This document shows positions 1 to 8,431 of a stretch of 64,000 nucleotides of DNA, piece by piece. Under the pieces are notes generated by a model. That model was not told the origin of the DNA. It was given only the letters and a program-made list of their open reading frames with translations, and did no database searches. Position 1 is the stretch's first letter. Each line of letters starts with the position of its first letter. Source of the stretch: Nocardioides turkmenicus (GTDB taxonomy: Bacteria > Actinomycetota > Actinomycetes > Propionibacteriales > Nocardioidaceae); the NCBI RefSeq assembly GCF_011045035.1, contig NZ_JAALAA010000006.1, positions 124,001-188,000 of the forward strand, in the 5' to 3' direction. The position numbers and the translations under genes are program-made.

Positions 1-7
1 TCCCTTC

Positions 8-1018
8 GTGGACGTCTCCCCGCTCATCTGGTGGTTGACCATCGGCATCGCCAGTGCCGTGCTGCTCTTCGACGTACTCGTCATCGGCCGTCGTCCCCAC
101 GAGCCCTCGCGTCGAGAGCTGATCGTCGCCCTGAGCGTCTACATCGGCCTGGCCGTGCTCTTCGGCATCGGCGTCTTCGTGTTCTCCGGCCCGAAGTACG
201 GCACCGAGTTCTTCGCGGGCTGGCTGACCGAATACTCACTCTCGGTCGACAACCTGTTCATCTTCATCATCATCATGTCGAAGTTCGCGGTGCCGAGGCA
301 GTATCAGCAGAAGGCGCTGCTGATCGGCATCATCCTGGCGCTGATCTTCCGCGGCATCTTCATCGCAGTCGGTGCGGCCGCGATCGAGAACTTCAGCTGG
401 GTCTTCTACCTGTTCGGTGCGTTCCTGATCTACACCGCGGTCAAGCTGGCCATGGAGGGCGGCGAGGACGAGGACGAGTACGAGGAGCCTGCCGTGGTGA
501 AGTACCTCGAGCGGCACATCCCGCTGACCTCGCAGTGGAGCAGCGCGAAGATGTTCATCCGTGAGAACGGCAAGCGGGTCGCGACCCCGATGTTCGTGGT
601 CATCTGTGCTCTCGGTACGACCGACCTGCTGTTCGCGCTCGACTCGATCCCGGCGATCTACGGTCTGACCAACGAGGCCTACCTGGTCCTGACCGCCAAC
701 ATCTTCGCCCTGATGGGTCTGCGTCAGCTCTACTTCCTCATCGGCGGCCTGCTCGAGCGGCTGGTCTACCTGTCCTACGGTCTGGCGATCCTGCTCGGCT
801 TCATCGGCCTCAAGCTCGTCTTCCACGCGCTCCACGAGAACGAGCTGCCCTTCATCAACGGTGGCCACCACGTCGAGTGGGCCCCGGAGATCCCGATCGC
901 GGTCTCGCTCAGCGTCATCGTCGGCATCCTGGCGATCACCACGATCCTCAGCCTGCTGAAGTCGCGCAGCATGACCGAGAAGGAGCGCGACGACGCCACC
1001 GGCCCGCGCAGCATGTAG
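8..1018 (+). CDS. TerC/Alx family integral membrane protein
   Basis: Predicted polytopic membrane protein of the TerC family, linked in known members to tellurite resistance, metal-ion handling (Mn efflux by Alx/YkoY types) and envelope stress. The 336-residue protein has about eight to nine hydrophobic segments. Both family signatures are visible: SVDNLF at residues 79-84 and ALDSIPA at 210-216, whose acidic residues lie within the membrane. A strongly acidic loop (GGEDEDEYEE, 151-160) sits in the middle. It starts with GTG only 7 bases from the window edge; the typical TerC N-terminus M-D-V-S-P supports this start, but a longer protein cannot be fully excluded and the RBS is not visible. 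The transported ion is unknown. Confidence 0.88.
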   Translation: MDVSPLIWWLTIGIASAVLLFDVLVIGRRPHEPSRRELIVALSVYIGLAVLFGIGVFVFSGPKYGTEFFAGWLTEYSLSVDNLFIFIIIMSKFAVPRQYQQKALLIGIILALIFRGIFIAVGAAAIENFSWVFYLFGAFLIYTAVKLAMEGGEDEDEYEEPAVVKYLERHIPLTSQWSSAKMFIRENGKRVATPMFVVICALGTTDLLFALDSIPAIYGLTNEAYLVLTANIFALMGLRQLYFLIGGLLERLVYLSYGLAILLGFIGLKLVFHALHENELPFINGGHHVEWAPEIPIAVSLSVIVGILAITTILSLLKSRSMTEKERDDATGPRSM

Positions 1019-1034
1019 GCCCTACGCTGAGGTC

Positions 1035-2225
1035 ATGACGTCAGTCCCTGCCCCAGGTCCCCGTTGGCTCGGAGACCTGGGGCAGGTCGCGTTGGCGGGG
1101 TTGCTCGCCCTGGTGCTGCTGCCGGTCGGCTGGACGTCGGTGGTCGATGGTGAGGTGGCCAGGGGCTGGGAGATCGCCCTCGTGGCCGCACTGCTGGCTC
1201 TGCACGGCGCCGTGGCCACCGCCCGTCGCTGGCCGCTGGCCTCGTACGTCGTGGGCGCGCTGTCCGAGCTGGTGCTGGTCGCAGGCCCGGATCTGAGCGG
1301 GCCCACCGCGGAGGCGGCCGGGAGCGACTACGGGCCGGTGCTGCTGCCGAGCAGCCTGTGCTTCTTCGTGCTGCTCTACGCGGTGAGCGCCCGGGACCGG
1401 AGGCCGTGGCCGGGGGTGGCGCTCGGCATCGCGCTGGTGGGGTGCCTGGTCACCGTCGTACGTCTGTCGAAGTTCGAGGGCACCGGGCTGGAGGGGTGGA
1501 CGTGGTGGCTGATGGTGGCCACCGCGACGCTCGGTGCCACGGTGGCCGCCTGGGCGCTCGGCAGGTTCCGGGCGACCCGGGCCGCCTGGATCGACCAGCT
1601 CGCCGACCGGGCCGCAGCCGAGGAGCGCCAGCGCATCGCCCGGGAGATGCACGACGTTGTCGCGCACTCGCTGGCGGTCGTGGTCAGTCACGCCGAGGCC
1701 GGCCGGATGGTCGTCGCGCAGCAGCCGGATCGGGCCTCCGGGATCCTCGACACCATCGCGACCACCGGCCGGGAGGCGCTGGCGGAGATGCGCGGGCTGC
1801 TCGGCGTACTCGGCGGCGAGTCATCTCGACAAGCTCGATACATCGCCTCGACCGAGCCGCAGCCGGGGTTGGCCGATGTGGACGATCTCGTCGAGCGGAT
1901 GCGCGAGGCCGGTCTGACGATCCGCCTCGAGGCGGACGAGCTCGGCCAGGTCGCGCCGGCCGTCGGCCTGACCGCCTATCGCGTCGTCCAGGAGGCACTC
2001 ACCAACGTCACCCGTCATGCCGGCCCGGGAGCCGTCGCGACCGTGTCGATGACACGCGTCGGTCGCCAGCTGCGCGTCGAGGTCAGCGACGACGGCGTCG
2101 GGATCCAACGACCGCCGGGACGCGGACTGCGCGGGATGCGCGAACGGGTCTCTGCCGTCGGCGGCACCCTCGAGGCCGGGCCGAGCGGCGAAGGATGGCG
2201 GGTCCGCGCCATGATGCCCCTATGA
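1035..2225 (+). CDS. Two-component sensor histidine kinase (HisKA_3/NarL-partner type)
   Basis: Membrane sensor kinase of the class that phosphorylates NarL/FixJ response regulators. The N-terminal 175 residues carry about five to six hydrophobic segments with short loops and no large external sensor. The dimerisation/H-box follows (RIAREMHDVVAHSL, phospho-acceptor His206), then a HATPase_c domain with the N-box region near 310 and G-box (GRGLRGMRERV) near 365. The linker between the two catalytic parts (residues 261-277) contains the repeat-like sequence described at 1825-1838. It overlaps the response-regulator start by 4 bases (ATGA), so the pair is translationally coupled. The signal is unknown. 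Confidence 0.93.
   Translation: MTSVPAPGPRWLGDLGQVALAGLLALVLLPVGWTSVVDGEVARGWEIALVAALLALHGAVATARRWPLASYVVGALSELVLVAGPDLSGPTAEAAGSDYGPVLLPSSLCFFVLLYAVSARDRRPWPGVALGIALVGCLVTVVRLSKFEGTGLEGWTWWLMVATATLGATVAAWALGRFRATRAAWIDQLADRAAAEERQRIAREMHDVVAHSLAVVVSHAEAGRMVVAQQPDRASGILDTIATTGREALAEMRGLLGVLGGESSRQARYIASTEPQPGLADVDDLVERMREAGLTIRLEADELGQVAPAVGLTAYRVVQEALTNVTRHAGPGAVATVSMTRVGRQLRVEVSDDGVGIQRPPGRGLRGMRERVSAVGGTLEAGPSGEGWRVRAMMPL
1825..1838. repeat. Short palindromic repeat word inside the histidine kinase linker
   Basis: CTCGACAAGCTCGA lies in frame in the linker between the H-box helix and the ATPase domain. It differs by one base from CTCGACAGGCTCGA in the intergenic region at 9752-9765. Words of this kind are common dispersed repeats in actinobacterial genomes (general knowledge). 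Mobility is inferred, not shown. Confidence 0.4.
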
Positions 2226-2899
2226 CCGAGCACGAGACCCCGATCCGGGTCGCGATCGTCGACGACCAGGAGCTGATGCGCTCGGCACTCCGGATGATGG
2301 TGGAGAGCCAGCCCGACCTCGAGCTCGCCGGCGAGGCGGCCGACGGTCACGAGGCGCTCGCCCTGGTGCGTACGAAGCGGGTCGACGTCGTCCTCATGGA
2401 CCTGCGGATGCCCCGTCTCGACGGGATCCAGGCGACGGCCTCGATCACCGGCGAGCAGCCGGCCACCAAGGTGGTCGCGCTGACCACGTTCGATCTCGAC
2501 GACTACGCGTTCCCGGCGATCCGTGCCGGGGCCAGCGGCTTCCTCCTCAAGGACGCCCGCGCCGAGGAGATCGTCGCCGCCATCCGCACCGTTCACGCAG
2601 GTCACGCCGTGGTTGCGCCGTCGACGACGCGACGCCTGCTGGAGCACGTGGCGACCGGCCCGGCCCCCGACGGCGGGCGGGCCGCCGACATCCGCGCGAC
2701 TCTGACGCCTCGTGAGCTCGACATGCTCCTCGAGCTCGCCACCGGTGACAGCAACGCCGAGATCGCGCGTCGCGTCCACCTCTCCGAGGCCACGGTGAAG
2801 ACGCATGTCGGCCATGTGCTCGCCAAGCTCGGCCTGCGCGATCGGGTGCAGGCGGTCGTGCTGGCGTACGAGACGGGGTTGGTCGGACCCCGGAGCTGA
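2222..2899 (+). CDS. NarL/FixJ-family response regulator
   Basis: DNA-binding response regulator and partner of the upstream kinase. The 225-residue protein has a receiver domain (acidic pocket DD at 14-15, phospho-acceptor Asp60 in VVLMDLRMPRLDG, switch Thr in ALTTFD, Lys in LLKDA) and a C-terminal LuxR-type helix-turn-helix (LTPRELDMLLELATG ... EIARRVHLSEATVKTHVGHVLAKL). The ATG overlaps the kinase stop codon. The neighbours give no clear regulon; the convergent or downstream membrane genes are only candidates. Confidence 0.95.
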   Translation: MTEHETPIRVAIVDDQELMRSALRMMVESQPDLELAGEAADGHEALALVRTKRVDVVLMDLRMPRLDGIQATASITGEQPATKVVALTTFDLDDYAFPAIRAGASGFLLKDARAEEIVAAIRTVHAGHAVVAPSTTRRLLEHVATGPAPDGGRAADIRATLTPRELDMLLELATGDSNAEIARRVHLSEATVKTHVGHVLAKLGLRDRVQAVVLAYETGLVGPRS

Positions 2900-2974
2900 G
2901 TCTCATCCCAGAGGATGAGGGGTCCGCGACCTGTGGGCGACGAGCCACCGTCGCCCGAGGACCAGTGTGGAGAC

Positions 2975-3589
2975 ATGACCACACAGACAGCTGTCAGAAC
3001 GAGACCGATCCCGTCGGGCGCCTACTCCAGCCGGCCCTGGAGGATCCACGAGATCACCGAGGACTTCGACCTCGAGGACGTCTGGGCCCTGCCCGTCCGG
3101 GGCGGAGCGGACGACTTCCCGCGCTTCGTCGACTCCATGATGGGTGGTGACGACCGCGACTTCCCTGCGGCGTACCGCTTCCTGTTCGCCGTCCGCATGG
3201 CCCTCGGCCAGCTGCTCGGCACCGACGAGGACGAGCACGGCCTCGGCCGACGGGTCGCCTCGCTGAGCGACCGCCTGCCGGCCGACCTCCGCGACCAGCC
3301 CGCCCCTGAGCACGACGGCGCGTTCCACCCGCTCTTCCTGACGGATCGGGAGTACGCGGCGGAGGTCGCCAACCGCACGGTCCACGGCGTCCTGCACCTC
3401 GGGTGGGTCGAGGTCCCCGAGGTTCCCGACGACTACAGCGCCCAGATGAGCGTGCTGGTGCGGCCGAACGGCGTGCTCGGGGAGGCGTACATGGCGTTCA
3501 TCAAGCCGTTCCGCTACCTCGTCGTCTACCCGGCGCTGCTGCGCACCGTCGGCCGTCGCTGGGAGACCGCTCAGGGGGTGGCCCGATGA
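2975..3589 (+). CDS. DUF2867 domain-containing protein
   Basis: Soluble protein of 204 residues resembling DUF2867, a family with a SRPBCC-like fold often fused to or placed beside membrane or NAD-binding proteins; its biochemical function is not established. I chose ATG 2975 (M-T-T-Q-T-A) over an upstream in-frame start at 2915 because GTGGAG precedes it at a usual distance and the extension looks non-coding. The C-terminal part (AYMAFIKPFRYLVVYPALLR) is typical of the family. Its stop overlaps the next start (ATGA), so it is co-translated with the membrane protein that follows. Confidence 0.7.
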   Translation: MTTQTAVRTRPIPSGAYSSRPWRIHEITEDFDLEDVWALPVRGGADDFPRFVDSMMGGDDRDFPAAYRFLFAVRMALGQLLGTDEDEHGLGRRVASLSDRLPADLRDQPAPEHDGAFHPLFLTDREYAAEVANRTVHGVLHLGWVEVPEVPDDYSAQMSVLVRPNGVLGEAYMAFIKPFRYLVVYPALLRTVGRRWETAQGVAR

Positions 3590-4629
3590 GTGTCACGATG
3601 GAGCGTACGCAGCCACCGTCGGCCGTGCGGCGCGCGGCGCCGTGGGTGGCCGGCGCCTGGACCCTCGCCTTCGGCGCCCTGTCCGGGCTGGCGTTGCTGG
3701 GCAGGGCGCCGGACCCGTGGGTGCCCGACGCGGCCTCGCCACTCGGCGGCCTCGACGGCACCCAGATGTCCTGGGTGATTGCGATGCTCGCCCTCCTCGT
3801 CCTGGTTGTCGGGGGCGCGGCGGTGAAGACGCGGACGCCGCGTACGACCAGGGCGACCGGGTGGTTCCTGATCGTCGTCGGACTCGTCGTCGCCGCGGTC
3901 GTCTCCGACGTCCGCGCCCTGATGTTCCTCGGCTACCTGCCACAGGTCCTGCTCGCGACAGTCGGGCTCGGGCCGGGTGCCGGAAAGCTCGAGTGGGGTC
4001 TCTTCGTCGATTCCGGGGCCGCTCTGGGGCATGCTGTCGGCGGCCTGGCCATGGTCGTCGCCGGCGTCTCCCTGCTCGCGCGGGCCACGCCGGGCGGGCG
4101 TCTGGACTGGGGCCGCTGGGCGCGCTGGGGTCGTCCTGCGGTGGCGGTCGCAGTCGTCGTACCGCTTCTCTACGCCGCCACCCGGATCGCCTGGACGGTC
4201 GGCATCCCGTTGGGGATCAGCCGGGAGATGCTGGACGAGCTCGGCGAGGGGAGATGGGCGGGCTTCGGACTCGGCACCTTCGCCGTGGTCGGGGCGATCC
4301 TGACCTGGGGACTGGTGGCCCGCTGGGGCGAGGTGTTCTGGCGCTGGGTGCCGCGTGTCGGTGGGCGCCCGGTCCCGGTCGCGATGGCCCTGGTGCCGGG
4401 GATCCTGGTCGCCAGCGCCGTGACGTCCGCCGGGATCTCGTTCTGGCGGATGGCGATCGCGGACGACCTCTGGACGGTCCCCGGGGCCACCTCGGACTGG
4501 GGCGCCTGGGCCCCGGAGATGCTGTGGCCGCTGTGGGGTGTCGCTCTCGCGGTCGCCTGTCTCGCCTACCTGGGGCGGCGCACCGACGGAGTCGAACTCT
4601 TGGCCAAGTCCAGGAAAACTCTCGGCTGA
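3586..4629 (+). CDS. Polytopic membrane protein of unknown function
   Basis: 347-residue protein with about eight hydrophobic helices and no recognisable transporter or enzyme motif. Charged loops are short. Trp-rich stretches (around residues 170-185, 245-260 and 295-320) lie at membrane edges. It is translationally coupled to the DUF2867 protein upstream, which suggests the two act together. I do not recognise the family, and a function should not be assigned from this sequence alone. It is followed after 39 bases by the pseudokinase gene. Confidence 0.75.
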   Translation: MSVTMERTQPPSAVRRAAPWVAGAWTLAFGALSGLALLGRAPDPWVPDAASPLGGLDGTQMSWVIAMLALLVLVVGGAAVKTRTPRTTRATGWFLIVVGLVVAAVVSDVRALMFLGYLPQVLLATVGLGPGAGKLEWGLFVDSGAALGHAVGGLAMVVAGVSLLARATPGGRLDWGRWARWGRPAVAVAVVVPLLYAATRIAWTVGIPLGISREMLDELGEGRWAGFGLGTFAVVGAILTWGLVARWGEVFWRWVPRVGGRPVPVAMALVPGILVASAVTSAGISFWRMAIADDLWTVPGATSDWGAWAPEMLWPLWGVALAVACLAYLGRRTDGVELLAKSRKTLG

Positions 4630-4668
4630 GCCCGGGCCAGCCGCAGCCTGAACAGGGACTATGTACCC

Positions 4669-6276
4669 ATGCGTATCCGTCCCCCACGCGCCGGTCGCCA
4701 GCATTTGAATCATCTGACCGGACAGGGCGGAACCGCTCTGAACAGTCAGAGCCTTGCCGGCCGGCTTGTCCAGGAGAGCCGTATCCCCCCTGCAGAGGCC
4801 GCGGCCATCGTCGCTCAGGTCGCCCGCATCCTCGAGGCGGGCCACGCCGTCGGGCAGGTGCACGGAGACATCCGGCCGGCCACCATCGGGTACGCCCCGG
4901 ACGGCCGCATCGCGCTGATCGGCGCGCCCGCGCCGCGCGGCGGTGAAGCCCTGCCGTACATGTCTCCCGAGCAGATCGACCGCCGGCGGATCAGCCCGGC
5001 CGGCGACATCTACTCCCTCGGCGCGGTGTTCTTCGAGCTGCTCGCCGGGCGACCGCCGTACGCCGGGGTGGAGCCCGAGCGGGTCGGCAACCTGGTGACC
5101 GTGCCCGGTCACCTCGACGGCATCACGGCCGCGATGCTCGCCGACGACCCGGTCAAGCGGCCCCGGGCCGACGAGGTGGTGGCCGTGCTCGAGAGCGGCG
5201 TCGCCGCCCCGCCGAAGCGGGTCGTACGGCCGACCGGCCGGACCGGGCCGAGGCTCTCGCCCACGGTTCTGGGCGTGCTGATGCTTCTGGTCCTGCCCGG
5301 GCTGGTCTTCGGTGGTTGGGGCACGCTCCGGGAAGCGGACACGATGTCGACGGTCGGGAGCGCGAAGCCGCTGGCGGGCATCCTGCCGACCAGCTTCCAG
5401 CTCGCCTTCGACCTCTCGATCGAGCGCGACGCACTGCGGACCGACGCCGAGCTGACCGAGGACTTCCTGCAGGTCACCGACCGGTCCATCGAGGCGTGGA
5501 CGGCCGAGGTCAGGGAGCTCGACGTCTCGGGTGATCCGGGGTTGCGGCGGCGTACGGAGCGTTCGGCGGCGGCCCTCGAACGGCTCTCGGACATCCGTGC
5601 GGCCGCGCGAGAGGGCGACAGGTCCGGCAAGATGGTGGCCGTCGAGCTCTACACCAACGCGGTCAACGGACTGTTCGATCTCGCCGCCGAGCTGCCGACG
5701 TTCCAGGACGACGAGCTGGCCCGGCAGGCCCGCAACCTGGAGCTGATCGGGTCCGTCTCCGAGGTGCTCGGCCTCGAGCGGCGGGTCATGGCCAACGCGC
5801 TGCGGAACGGGCGCATCAGCGACCAGGGCATCGCCGACCTCGGCGCGGCGCAGGACTCCTGGGCGACCCACTCGGAGTCGATCTACGCGCGCGCCGATCC
5901 CGGCATGCGACAGAGGCTCGACAAGATCTCGGGTCGGTCGTTCGAGTTCGGCTCCTACGCGGTCTCGTCCCAGCGCGCCGTCATCCGGGTGCTCAACGCT
6001 CGTGACGTCGAGGACGTGATCCGGCAGCTCGAGGACGGTGCCGACGGCAGGCCGGTGGACCAGGTCTGGCTGGCCGACGCGGCCACCTACGTACAGGACC
6101 TCAAGAGCGTGGTCGTCGGTTCCGCTCGCCAGCTCGCCGACGATGTCGACCGTGCGCACCAGGACGCCAAGAACCAGACGATCGGCTGGGGGATCTTCAC
6201 CGGGATCGTGCTGGCGGTGCTCGTCGTCCTCGGTGTCGTGCTGTTGCGATCGCGAGGACGATCAGTTGATGCGTAA
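4669..6276 (+). CDS. Membrane pseudokinase with NIT-like extracytoplasmic domain
   Basis: 535-residue paralogue of the downstream Ser/Thr kinase. Only the kinase C-lobe remains (residues 30-175). The catalytic loop reads HGDIRP at 65-70 instead of HRDxKP, and the DFG site is replaced by IGA (84-86). The activation-segment MSPEQ (98-102) and the GDIYSLGAVFFELLAGRPPY region are intact. The whole N-lobe (Gly loop, VAVK lysine) is missing, so catalysis is not expected. A membrane helix (about 198-215), a helical external domain of about 285 residues and a second membrane helix near the C-terminus follow. The external part has two ER motifs (IERDAL near 251, LGLERR later) like NIT nitrate/nitrite-sensing domains. 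A scaffold or allosteric role with the kinase is inferred. Confidence 0.8.
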   Translation: MRIRPPRAGRQHLNHLTGQGGTALNSQSLAGRLVQESRIPPAEAAAIVAQVARILEAGHAVGQVHGDIRPATIGYAPDGRIALIGAPAPRGGEALPYMSPEQIDRRRISPAGDIYSLGAVFFELLAGRPPYAGVEPERVGNLVTVPGHLDGITAAMLADDPVKRPRADEVVAVLESGVAAPPKRVVRPTGRTGPRLSPTVLGVLMLLVLPGLVFGGWGTLREADTMSTVGSAKPLAGILPTSFQLAFDLSIERDALRTDAELTEDFLQVTDRSIEAWTAEVRELDVSGDPGLRRRTERSAAALERLSDIRAAAREGDRSGKMVAVELYTNAVNGLFDLAAELPTFQDDELARQARNLELIGSVSEVLGLERRVMANALRNGRISDQGIADLGAAQDSWATHSESIYARADPGMRQRLDKISGRSFEFGSYAVSSQRAVIRVLNARDVEDVIRQLEDGADGRPVDQVWLADAATYVQDLKSVVVGSARQLADDVDRAHQDAKNQTIGWGIFTGIVLAVLVVLGVVLLRSRGRSVDA

Positions 6277-6352
6277 ACAGGCGACTTCTGCGAAGATCGG
6301 CGGATTTCATCGGTGCGTACACGAGACGCACGGGGTGTGAGTCCGACAACAT

Positions 6353-8431
6353 ATGCGCATGCGAACGCGCCCCCCGATCGCAGGCCGCTACCGCCTGCAC
6401 CGACTGCTTGGCCGCGGCGGGATGGGCGAGGTCTGGCAGGCGGCCGACATCCGGCTCGAACGCTGGGTGGCGGTCAAGGTCGTGGAGACGTCCGCCGACC
6501 CGAAGGTGACCGAGCGGTTCCGGCGTGAGGCGCTCTCGACCACGGCGGCCAGCCACCCCGGCACGGTGCAGGTGCACGACGTCGGGGTCGAGCAGACCGA
6601 GTACGGCAGCATCGTCTACCTCGTCATGGAGCTGCTCCCGGGTCCGACGCTGGCCGACCGGCTCGAGAAGCAGGGGCGGTTCACCGTCGAGGAGGCGAGC
6701 GAGGCGATCGTCCAGGTCGCGCGCACCCTCACCGCGGTGCACGCCTCCGGGATCATCCACCGCGACATCAAGCCGTCCAACCTCGTCTACGACGGTGACG
6801 GCCGGATCCGGGTGCTCGACTTCGGCATCGCGCAGCTGGCCAACCATCAGGCCGAGCGGCTGACGTCGACCCGCCACGTGATGGGCAGCCTGCCCTACAT
6901 CTCGCCCGAGCAGGCCGCCGACACCGTGGTCGGGCCGCCGAGCGACATCTACGCGCTCGGGTGCGTCGCGTTCGAGCTGCTCACCGGACGCGCTCCGTAC
7001 GCCGGTTCCGAGCCGGTCTCGATGATCTACCAGCACGTGACCGCTCCCGTCCCGCACGTCAACGACGTCGTCACGGTGCCGGCCCACATCGACGAGTTCG
7101 TGGCGTCGATGATGGACAAGGACCCGTCCCGGCGGCCGACCGCCGGCGAGGTCGTCGCCTTCGCGCGTCGTCCCGGCGTCGTCCCCGCGATCACTGCCGG
7201 CAGCCGGGAACTCGCCTCCGCGCCGAAGCCCGCGGCGCTCGCGGCTCCCAAGGCGGCCTCGCTCGCCGTGCCATCGCCCTCCTCGCCGTCGAAGGCCTCG
7301 CCGGTGACAGCGGTCGCGGGCGTGGTGGAGTCGGTGCAGCGTACGCCTCGGTCGCATGCCGCCCCGAAGCCGAGGTTCCTGCGCAGGCGGGTCCTCGGCA
7401 CGCTTCTGGTGCCGGTCGTGATCGCCCTGGTCCTGGGCGGGCTGTCCTTCGCCGACGCCCTCGACGAGCGGTCCGTCTCCAGCCGGGCGATGACGATCGC
7501 CGGCGCGCTCCCGGAGAGCTACGAGCTCGGGATGGACCTCATCTTCGAGCGGGACGCGCTGAGCTCCGACGAGGTCCCGGACGCGGTCCGGCAGGCCTAT
7601 CGCCAGGTGACCGACGACTCGATCGAGGCCTGGCACGCCGACATCACCAAGGTCGACCTCGCCGACACCCCGAGCCTGCGCGAGCGGGTCGAGCGCACCT
7701 ACACCGTCCTCAAGGGCATCGACGCCTACCGCAAGGACCTCGAGGACGGCGACAAGGCGAGCACGGAGGCGGCGGCCGCTGCCTACACCGACACCGCCTA
7801 CGAGCTACTCGACTTCGCGACCGAGATGCCCAACATCCGCAACGAGAAGATCTACAAGCAGGTCACCAACCTCAAGTACGTCCGGTCGGCGGCCGAGTCG
7901 CTGGGCGTCGAGCGCGCGATCATGGTGCCGGCGCTGATGACGGGACGGATCGACGAGGAGTCGATGGAGGCGATGAGCGAGGCGCGTACGTCCTGGCAGC
8001 TCACCTCGCGCTCCTTCTACGCCGACTCCCCGAAGGCCACCCAGAAGGCGCTGGACAAGATCTCGAACGGCACCTTCGCGGACGGCTCCCGCGGTGTGGT
8101 GTCGCAGAACGCCGTCGTCCAGGTGATCAACGACGGGTCCTTGGAGGGTGTCGTCCCCGACCTCGCGGAACACGGTCTCGGTAGGCCGGCCGCCCAGGTC
8201 TGGGCCGAGGACATGAACCGCTTCATCCAGCTCCTCAAGGACACCATCGTCGCGATGACCCTGATCGTCGCGGACGACGTCGGCGAGGAGCACCGGGGTG
8301 TCCAGACCAAGGTCGTCGTCAGCGGGATGGTCGCCGTCGCCGCGTTCCTCGGTGCGCTCGCCCTGCTGGCGGGGATCTTCGTCGTACGCCCGCTGCGCGG
8401 GCGCCGACGGTCCGTCAGATCAGAGCAGTGA
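6353..8431 (+). CDS. Membrane serine/threonine protein kinase with NIT-like sensor
   Basis: 692-residue Hanks-type kinase. The full kinase domain is present: Gly loop GRGGMGEVW (20-28), Lys42 in VAVK, catalytic HRDIKPSN (136-143), DFG at 156-158, and GSLPYISPEQ as the activation-segment end. A Pro/Ala-rich juxtamembrane linker (about 285-345) leads to a membrane helix, a helical external domain of about 270 residues and a final membrane helix near 655-680. The external domain aligns by eye with the pseudokinase upstream (shared ERDAL, SIEAW, LGxER, LDKIS, QVW positions) and resembles a NIT domain. The ligand is unknown. The last 17 bases overlap the convergent hydrolase gene. Confidence 0.92.
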   Translation: MRMRTRPPIAGRYRLHRLLGRGGMGEVWQAADIRLERWVAVKVVETSADPKVTERFRREALSTTAASHPGTVQVHDVGVEQTEYGSIVYLVMELLPGPTLADRLEKQGRFTVEEASEAIVQVARTLTAVHASGIIHRDIKPSNLVYDGDGRIRVLDFGIAQLANHQAERLTSTRHVMGSLPYISPEQAADTVVGPPSDIYALGCVAFELLTGRAPYAGSEPVSMIYQHVTAPVPHVNDVVTVPAHIDEFVASMMDKDPSRRPTAGEVVAFARRPGVVPAITAGSRELASAPKPAALAAPKAASLAVPSPSSPSKASPVTAVAGVVESVQRTPRSHAAPKPRFLRRRVLGTLLVPVVIALVLGGLSFADALDERSVSSRAMTIAGALPESYELGMDLIFERDALSSDEVPDAVRQAYRQVTDDSIEAWHADITKVDLADTPSLRERVERTYTVLKGIDAYRKDLEDGDKASTEAAAAAYTDTAYELLDFATEMPNIRNEKIYKQVTNLKYVRSAAESLGVERAIMVPALMTGRIDEESMEAMSEARTSWQLTSRSFYADSPKATQKALDKISNGTFADGSRGVVSQNAVVQVINDGSLEGVVPDLAEHGLGRPAAQVWAEDMNRFIQLLKDTIVAMTLIVADDVGEEHRGVQTKVVVSGMVAVAAFLGALALLAGIFVVRPLRGRRRSVRSEQ

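Noticed and set aside
3571..6159. 862-codon open frame on the minus strand opposite the membrane-protein and pseudokinase genes
   Set aside because: It is a GC-rich antisense shadow: no family motif, Arg/Gly/Pro-rich composition, and it lies opposite genes with clear domains and coupled starts.
4669..6276. Pseudokinase as a frameshifted or truncated normal kinase
   Set aside because: The upstream sequence contains no N-lobe remnant in any frame and the catalytic-loop and DFG changes lie in otherwise well-preserved sequence, so loss looks old rather than a sequencing error; strain comparison could still test it.
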